From positions 1 through 37,705 of the forward strand of contig MNZR01000204.1 of NCBI GenBank assembly GCA_001873705.1: 37,705 nt of DNA, in the 5' to 3' direction. Position numbers and translations under genes: made by a program. This document shows, one piece after another, positions 34,427 to 37,705 of this stretch (its first letter is position 1; every line of letters starts with the position of its first letter). The notes below the pieces were generated by a model. That model made no database searches and was not told the DNA's origin. It was given only the letters and a program-made list of their open reading frames with translations. This DNA comes from Syntrophobacteraceae bacterium CG2_30_61_12 (GTDB lineage Bacteria > Desulfobacterota > Syntrophobacteria > Syntrophobacterales > DSM-9756).

Positions 34427-34461
34427 CCCAAGGTCCCCTGGAATGTGAAGCGGAGCGCTCC

Positions 34462-35556
34462 ATGGTTCAGTCTCCCAAGGGCCTCGCCGGACTGCGCATG
34501 GCGCTGCTGGCGTGGCTGATTTTGGCGGTCGCGGCCTGTGGCAGCAAAACCCTGCCGCGCCCCATCGACGAACAGGCCAAGCCGGAAATCGCCACCATCA
34601 CCGCCCAGGTGAAAAACGCCCAGGTTCTGCTCAACTGGACCCTGGCCGCGCCGCTGCCTGGGGACCAGAAGGCCGGAACCCATGCCTTCGCCGTTAACCG
34701 GGCCGTCATCGACCCCCAGACCGATTGCCCCGAATGCCCACCGGCCGCCGCCGAACGGGTGGCGGAACTGGAAGCCGCCGCGGCCGCTTCCGGGACCCAG
34801 CCGGAGCTTAAAACCTTTTCCTGGACCGATAAGACCAGCAAGACCGGAGCCACTTATCGCTACCAGGTGGTGCTCCTGGATTCCAAGCAGCGCCCGCTCG
34901 GCCGCTCCGAGCCGGTGCAGGCGACCCTGCTCTCCCCCCCCGCGGCACCCCGCAAGCTGAAGACCACCGTCGAGGCCAAGGGCATCCTGTTGCAGTGGCA
35001 ACCGCCCAAGCGGCCCAAACAGAGCAAGCAGAGCAAAGCGAAAGGGGAGCAACCGGCGGCGCTGCGCTTCGTGGTGGAACGCAGCAATGGCCCCGCCGGT
35101 TGGGCCGTGGTCAGCACCGAACCGATCCAGGGCAACAGTTTTCTCGACTCCGCGGTGGCCGACGGCGGCAACTACGCCTACCGGGTGATTTCCCTGCTGG
35201 ATCAGCAGGGGGTCTATGTGTGGGGGGAGAGCGCCGAAAGCCGAGTGGTGGTTGCCGCCAAACAGATGAAACCGCCGCCGCCGCAAACCGTCTGGGTGAT
35301 TCCGGACCAGGGCAAACTGCAAATTCACTGGACGCTGAGCGAAGGCGCCACCACCGGCTACCACGTCTACCGCAAACAAGACGGCGAAATCTCGCGGCTC
35401 ACCCTGACCCCGATTGCGGCGCCGCCGTTCGTGGACGACAACGCCGCCGCCAATACCGTTTATTCCTATGCGGTATCGGCCGTGGCTCCTCAGGAACCGC
35501 ACGAGGAAGGTCTGTTGTCCAAATGGGTGGAATTTCGCAATCTCGCGTTTCAATAG
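34462..35556 (+). CDS. Lipoprotein with fibronectin type III-like domains
   Basis: 364 residues from ATG 34462 (GGAG upstream); a GTG at 34423 overlapping the argH stop is possible but would put 13 polar residues before the signal. The signal ends in lipobox AVAAC, with Cys26 lipidated. Two or three beta-sandwich repeats are visible: about 38-145, 150-250 and 255-355, with FnIII-like phrases such as PRKLKTTVEAKGILLQWQPP and LQIHWTLSEGATTGYHVYRK. A Lys/Gln/Ser-rich loop near 190-200 is low-complexity. Function is unknown; it sits between arginine and lysine genes, an arrangement I recall from other Desulfobacterota. Confidence 0.8.
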   Translation: MVQSPKGLAGLRMALLAWLILAVAACGSKTLPRPIDEQAKPEIATITAQVKNAQVLLNWTLAAPLPGDQKAGTHAFAVNRAVIDPQTDCPECPPAAAERVAELEAAAAASGTQPELKTFSWTDKTSKTGATYRYQVVLLDSKQRPLGRSEPVQATLLSPPAAPRKLKTTVEAKGILLQWQPPKRPKQSKQSKAKGEQPAALRFVVERSNGPAGWAVVSTEPIQGNSFLDSAVADGGNYAYRVISLLDQQGVYVWGESAESRVVVAAKQMKPPPPQTVWVIPDQGKLQIHWTLSEGATTGYHVYRKQDGEISRLTLTPIAAPPFVDDNAAANTVYSYAVSAVAPQEPHEEGLLSKWVEFRNLAFQ

Positions 35557-35587
35557 TGGATTGATTTTTTCCACCAACCCAAGCTAT

Positions 35588-35618
35588 CGTCAGGCACCGA
35601 GCGAACCAGCGCCTGACG
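35588..35618. promoter_or_regulatory. Hairpin in the dapF leader
   Basis: CGTCAGGC (35588-35595) and GCCTGACG (35611-35618) form a perfect 8-bp stem with a 15-base loop, ending 24 bases before the dapF ATG and close to its ribosome site. It could influence dapF translation or be a relic of the GTCAGG-type repeat hairpins. No lysine riboswitch core is recognisable. Confidence 0.35.
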
Positions 35619-35642
35619 CACACGGAAAGGCGGCCGGCGGCA

Positions 35643-36497
35643 ATGACGCCTGTGCTCCAGGCCGTGGCCTTCACTAAAATGACCGGCTGCGGCAACGACT
35701 TCATCATCATCGATAACCGGCGCGCCGAACTGAACGCCTTCGAACCCGCGGCCCTCGCTCGAAGCCTTTGCCGCCGACGGCTTTCGGTGGGAGCCGACGG
35801 CTTGATCCTGATCGAAACCGATCCCGAGGTGGATTTCCGCTGGCGCTTTTTCAACTGCGACGGCAGCGAAGCGGAAATGTGCGGCAACGGCGCCCGCTGC
35901 GCCGCCCGCTACGCTTTTCTGAAAGGCATCGTAACCGCCCGGCGGCTGAGCTTCCGCACCCTGGCCGGGATCATCCGGGGGGAAATCTTGAGCGACTCCC
36001 GGGTCAAGGTGCGGATGACCAGCCCCCTGCCCTGCTCCGCCCCGCTGGCGCTCACCATCGACGGGGAAGCTTTCAGCTGCCACTCGATCGATACCGGGGT
36101 CCCGCATGCGGTGGTGTTCCTGGAAGATGCGGAACGGCTGCGCGCCTTCGACCTAGACTGCTGGGGCCGGGCGTTGCGGCGGCATGCGGCCTTCGCCCCC
36201 CAAGGCACCAATGTCGATTTCGTCGCCGTGCTGGATTCCGGGAATTTGGCCGTACGCACCTACGAACGCGGCGTCGAACAGGAAACCCTGGCCTGCGGCA
36301 CCGGCGCGATCGCCGCCGCGCTGATTGCTTCCAATCGTCACGGCCTGGGTTCGCCGCTGCGGGTAACCACCAGCGGCGGCGAGGTCCTCACCATTCACTT
36401 TCAGCGGACGGCCGATCGATTTACCGAGGTTTACCTGGAAGGCGAGGCTAAAGTCGTTTATGAAGGACAACTGGGGGATCCACTAACCGTTGATTGA
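35643..36497 (+). CDS. dapF: Diaminopimelate epimerase
   Basis: 284 residues; ATG 35643 after a GAAAGG-rich stretch. It interconverts LL- and meso-diaminopimelate without a cofactor, using two cysteines: Cys80 in EMCGNGARCAARY and Cys218 in TLACGTGAIAA. The N-terminus FTKMTGCGNDFIIID corresponds to the usual FTKMHGxGNDF. GVPHAVVF and ERGVEQETLACG are as expected. The product feeds lysine and peptidoglycan synthesis. dapA starts 12 bp downstream. Confidence 0.96.
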   Translation: MTPVLQAVAFTKMTGCGNDFIIIDNRRAELNAFEPAALARSLCRRRLSVGADGLILIETDPEVDFRWRFFNCDGSEAEMCGNGARCAARYAFLKGIVTARRLSFRTLAGIIRGEILSDSRVKVRMTSPLPCSAPLALTIDGEAFSCHSIDTGVPHAVVFLEDAERLRAFDLDCWGRALRRHAAFAPQGTNVDFVAVLDSGNLAVRTYERGVEQETLACGTGAIAAALIASNRHGLGSPLRVTTSGGEVLTIHFQRTADRFTEVYLEGEAKVVYEGQLGDPLTVD

Positions 36498-36509
36498 GGG
36501 GAGGTTGTC

Positions 36510-37385
36510 ATGTTTCAGGGAGCCTTTGTGGCCATCGTCACGCCGTTTTCAAACGGGAGCGTGGACGAAGACGGGCTGCGGGAGCTGATCGAATTTCAAA
36601 TCGCCTCCGGCACCCACGGCATTGTGCCCTGCGGCACCACCGGCGAATCCGCCACACTCAGCCATGAAGAACACGAGCGGGTGATTGAAATCACCGTGGA
36701 CCAGGTCAAAGGCCGCGTTCCGGTGGTGGCCGGGACCGGTTCCAACAACACCGCCGAAGCCATCCGCCTCACCCGACATGCCAAAAACTGCGGCGCCGAC
36801 GGCGCTCTCATGATCGCCCCCTACTACAACAAACCGACCCAGGAAGGGCTCTATCAGCACTTCAAGACGGTGGCCGCGGCGGTGGCCATTCCGATCATCG
36901 TCTACAACATCCCGGGCCGCAGCGCCGTCAACATAGCGCCGGACACCCTGGCCCGGCTCTCCAGGATCGATAACATCATCGGGGTCAAGGAAGCGGCCGG
37001 CTCGATCAAGCAGGTAACGGAAATCATCACTCAGTGCGAACCGGGCTTCACCGTGCTGGCGGGCGAGGACTACATCACCTTCCCGCTCCTGTGCGTCGGC
37101 GGCAAGGGGGTGATATCGGTGGTTTCCAACGTGGCCCCCGGAGACATGGCGAACCTGTGCCGGCTATTCTTCGACGGCCAAATGAGCGCGGCGCGGGAAC
37201 TCTATTACCGGCTGCTGCCGCTCTGTGATGCCATGTTCGTGGAAACCAACCCGGCCCCGGTGAAAACGGCGCTGGCCCTGATGGGTAAGATCAAGAGCGC
37301 GGAACTGCGGCTCCCGCTGGTGGCCATGCAACCCCAGAATGTCGACCGACTGCGGCAGGCGCTGAGCGCCTACGGCATTTTGTAG
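36510..37385 (+). CDS. dapA: 4-hydroxy-tetrahydrodipicolinate synthase
   Basis: 291 residues; the ATG follows GAGGGGAGG. It condenses pyruvate with aspartate semialdehyde, the committed step to lysine. The Schiff-base Lys160 is in GVKEAAGS, Tyr132 in IVYNIPGR, and the substrate-binding threonines in CGTTGESATLS. APYYNKPTQEGLYQHFK is the family signature. The enzyme is probably a tetramer in the cytoplasm; sensitivity to lysine cannot be judged safely by eye. Confidence 0.97.
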   Translation: MFQGAFVAIVTPFSNGSVDEDGLRELIEFQIASGTHGIVPCGTTGESATLSHEEHERVIEITVDQVKGRVPVVAGTGSNNTAEAIRLTRHAKNCGADGALMIAPYYNKPTQEGLYQHFKTVAAAVAIPIIVYNIPGRSAVNIAPDTLARLSRIDNIIGVKEAAGSIKQVTEIITQCEPGFTVLAGEDYITFPLLCVGGKGVISVVSNVAPGDMANLCRLFFDGQMSAARELYYRLLPLCDAMFVETNPAPVKTALALMGKIKSAELRLPLVAMQPQNVDRLRQALSAYGIL

Positions 37386-37410
37386 GCGGCGGTGAACCGA
37401 AAACGAATCC

Positions 37411-37553
37411 ATACCGGTTAAGGGCAAAAAGTTTCGTTTCGGCTGCGCTCTTTCCCGGGAGCGCGGGCATCTTGCCTGGAAGCATGGGCAACCTGCCCGG
37501 GAGCGCGGGCATCTTGCCCGCTCTTGGTAATGAACCATTTTATCCTAAACCAG
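37411..37553 (-). repeat. MITE-like palindromic element with three tandem 21-bp units
   Basis: Reverse-orientation relative of the 22387-22492 element. Its ends are ATACCGGTTAAGGG (37411-37424) and ATCCTAAACCAG (37542-37553). The interior holds three successive 21-bp units from 37458 to 37520; the second is diverged (ATGGGCAACCTGCCC), while the first and third keep GCGGGCATCTTGCC. Each unit contributes a palindrome. It lies between dapA and dapB. Confidence 0.8.
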
Positions 37554-37589
37554 TCCAGCAACAGTGCGGTTTCCGCACGGGAGGCAGCA

Positions 37590-37705
37590 ATGATTCGGGC
37601 AGCAATAGCCGGCATAGCGGGCCGGATGGGCAGTCGCATTGCCACCTTGATCGAACAGAGCGAAGGCATCGAACTGGCGGGCGGCTTCGACCATCCCCAG
37701 CATCC
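37590..37705 (+). CDS. dapB: 4-hydroxy-tetrahydrodipicolinate reductase, 5' part
   Basis: The first 38 codons are present; the gene runs off the window. ATG 37590 is preceded by GGGAGG. The start MIRAAIAGIAGRMGSRIATL matches the DapB nucleotide-binding motif (V/A-x-G-x-x-GRMG), and FDHPQH continues the fold. Together with dapF and dapA it points to diaminopimelate synthesis; the remaining part and any dapL lie beyond the edge. Confidence 0.85.
   Translation, partial: MIRAAIAGIAGRMGSRIATLIEQSEGIELAGGFDHPQH

Noticed and set aside
37458-37520. CRISPR-like array from three 21-bp units
   Set aside because: The units are contiguous without spacers and are palindromes of a dispersed element; no cas genes are present.
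35557-37590. Lysine riboswitch upstream of dapF, dapA or dapB
   Set aside because: Leaders are too short or consist of the repeat element; no conserved riboswitch core was recognisable.

Overview
The window reads as a GC-rich chromosomal segment from a Desulfobacterota (deltaproteobacterial) lineage, most likely Syntrophobacter-like. This rests on gene content and order recalled from that group: xerC-hslV-hslU running into argB-argD-argF-argG-argH, a lipoprotein and dapF-dapA-dapB; an EF-G-like GTPase outside the str operon; a NifA-type regulator; and a lipoprotein TPR / LolB-like / Mut7-C operon. Genus is not resolved. No rRNA, tRNA, CRISPR array or intact transposase was seen.

Layout. 1-356: repeat-rich intergenic DNA. 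356-4261 (minus): two-gene accessory module, a PHP/SMC-like ATPase of the TrlF type followed by an AlbA_2 (Schlafen-type) ATP-binding protein. Rows counted there are about 50% GC, against 65-72% in the core, so acquisition by transfer is plausible. 4892-6481 (minus): NifA-like sigma-54 activator, divergent from a short-chain dehydrogenase (6987-7817) and an aldehyde dehydrogenase (7981-9678). 9721-10016: VapB-like antitoxin with a truncated VapC toxin remnant. 9955-11655 (minus) gspE, and 12218-13490 (plus) gspG plus a GspC-like gene: part of a type II secretion system. 13534-14301 (minus): metallo-beta-lactamase-fold hydrolase. 14428-15929: efp-epmA with a good sigma-70 promoter. 16011-17240 (minus): MEMO-family protein with an extra N-terminal domain. 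17673-21069: TPR lipoprotein, LolB-like lipoprotein, Mut7-C protein and coiled-coil protein, closed by a clear terminator. 21347-22334 (minus): helical hypothetical plus moaB/mogA. 22682-24754 (minus): EF-G-like GTPase with its own terminator and a probable upstream promoter. 25387-28341: xerC-hslV-hslU. 28487-34426: argBDFGH, covering every step from N-acetylglutamate to arginine except argC and the acetyl-transfer/release step. 34462-35556: lipoprotein. 35643-37705: dapF, dapA and the start of dapB (lysine/diaminopimelate).

The most distinctive non-coding content is several families of dispersed palindromic repeats. One is an about 106-bp MITE-like element with terminal inverted repeats around a GCGGGCA-AGA-TGCCCGC hairpin; it sits between hslU and argB, between dapA and dapB (with a threefold 21-bp expansion), after fusA, and near position 81. 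A second has two hairpins, and the two copies differ in one 31-bp stem by a compensatory G-C to A-T change. A third is a GGAG-rich long hairpin.

The best candidate for an under-described system is the TrlF-AlbA_2 module. Its PHP domain lacks the usual first HxH and last DxH metal motifs, while its ATPase motifs are intact.
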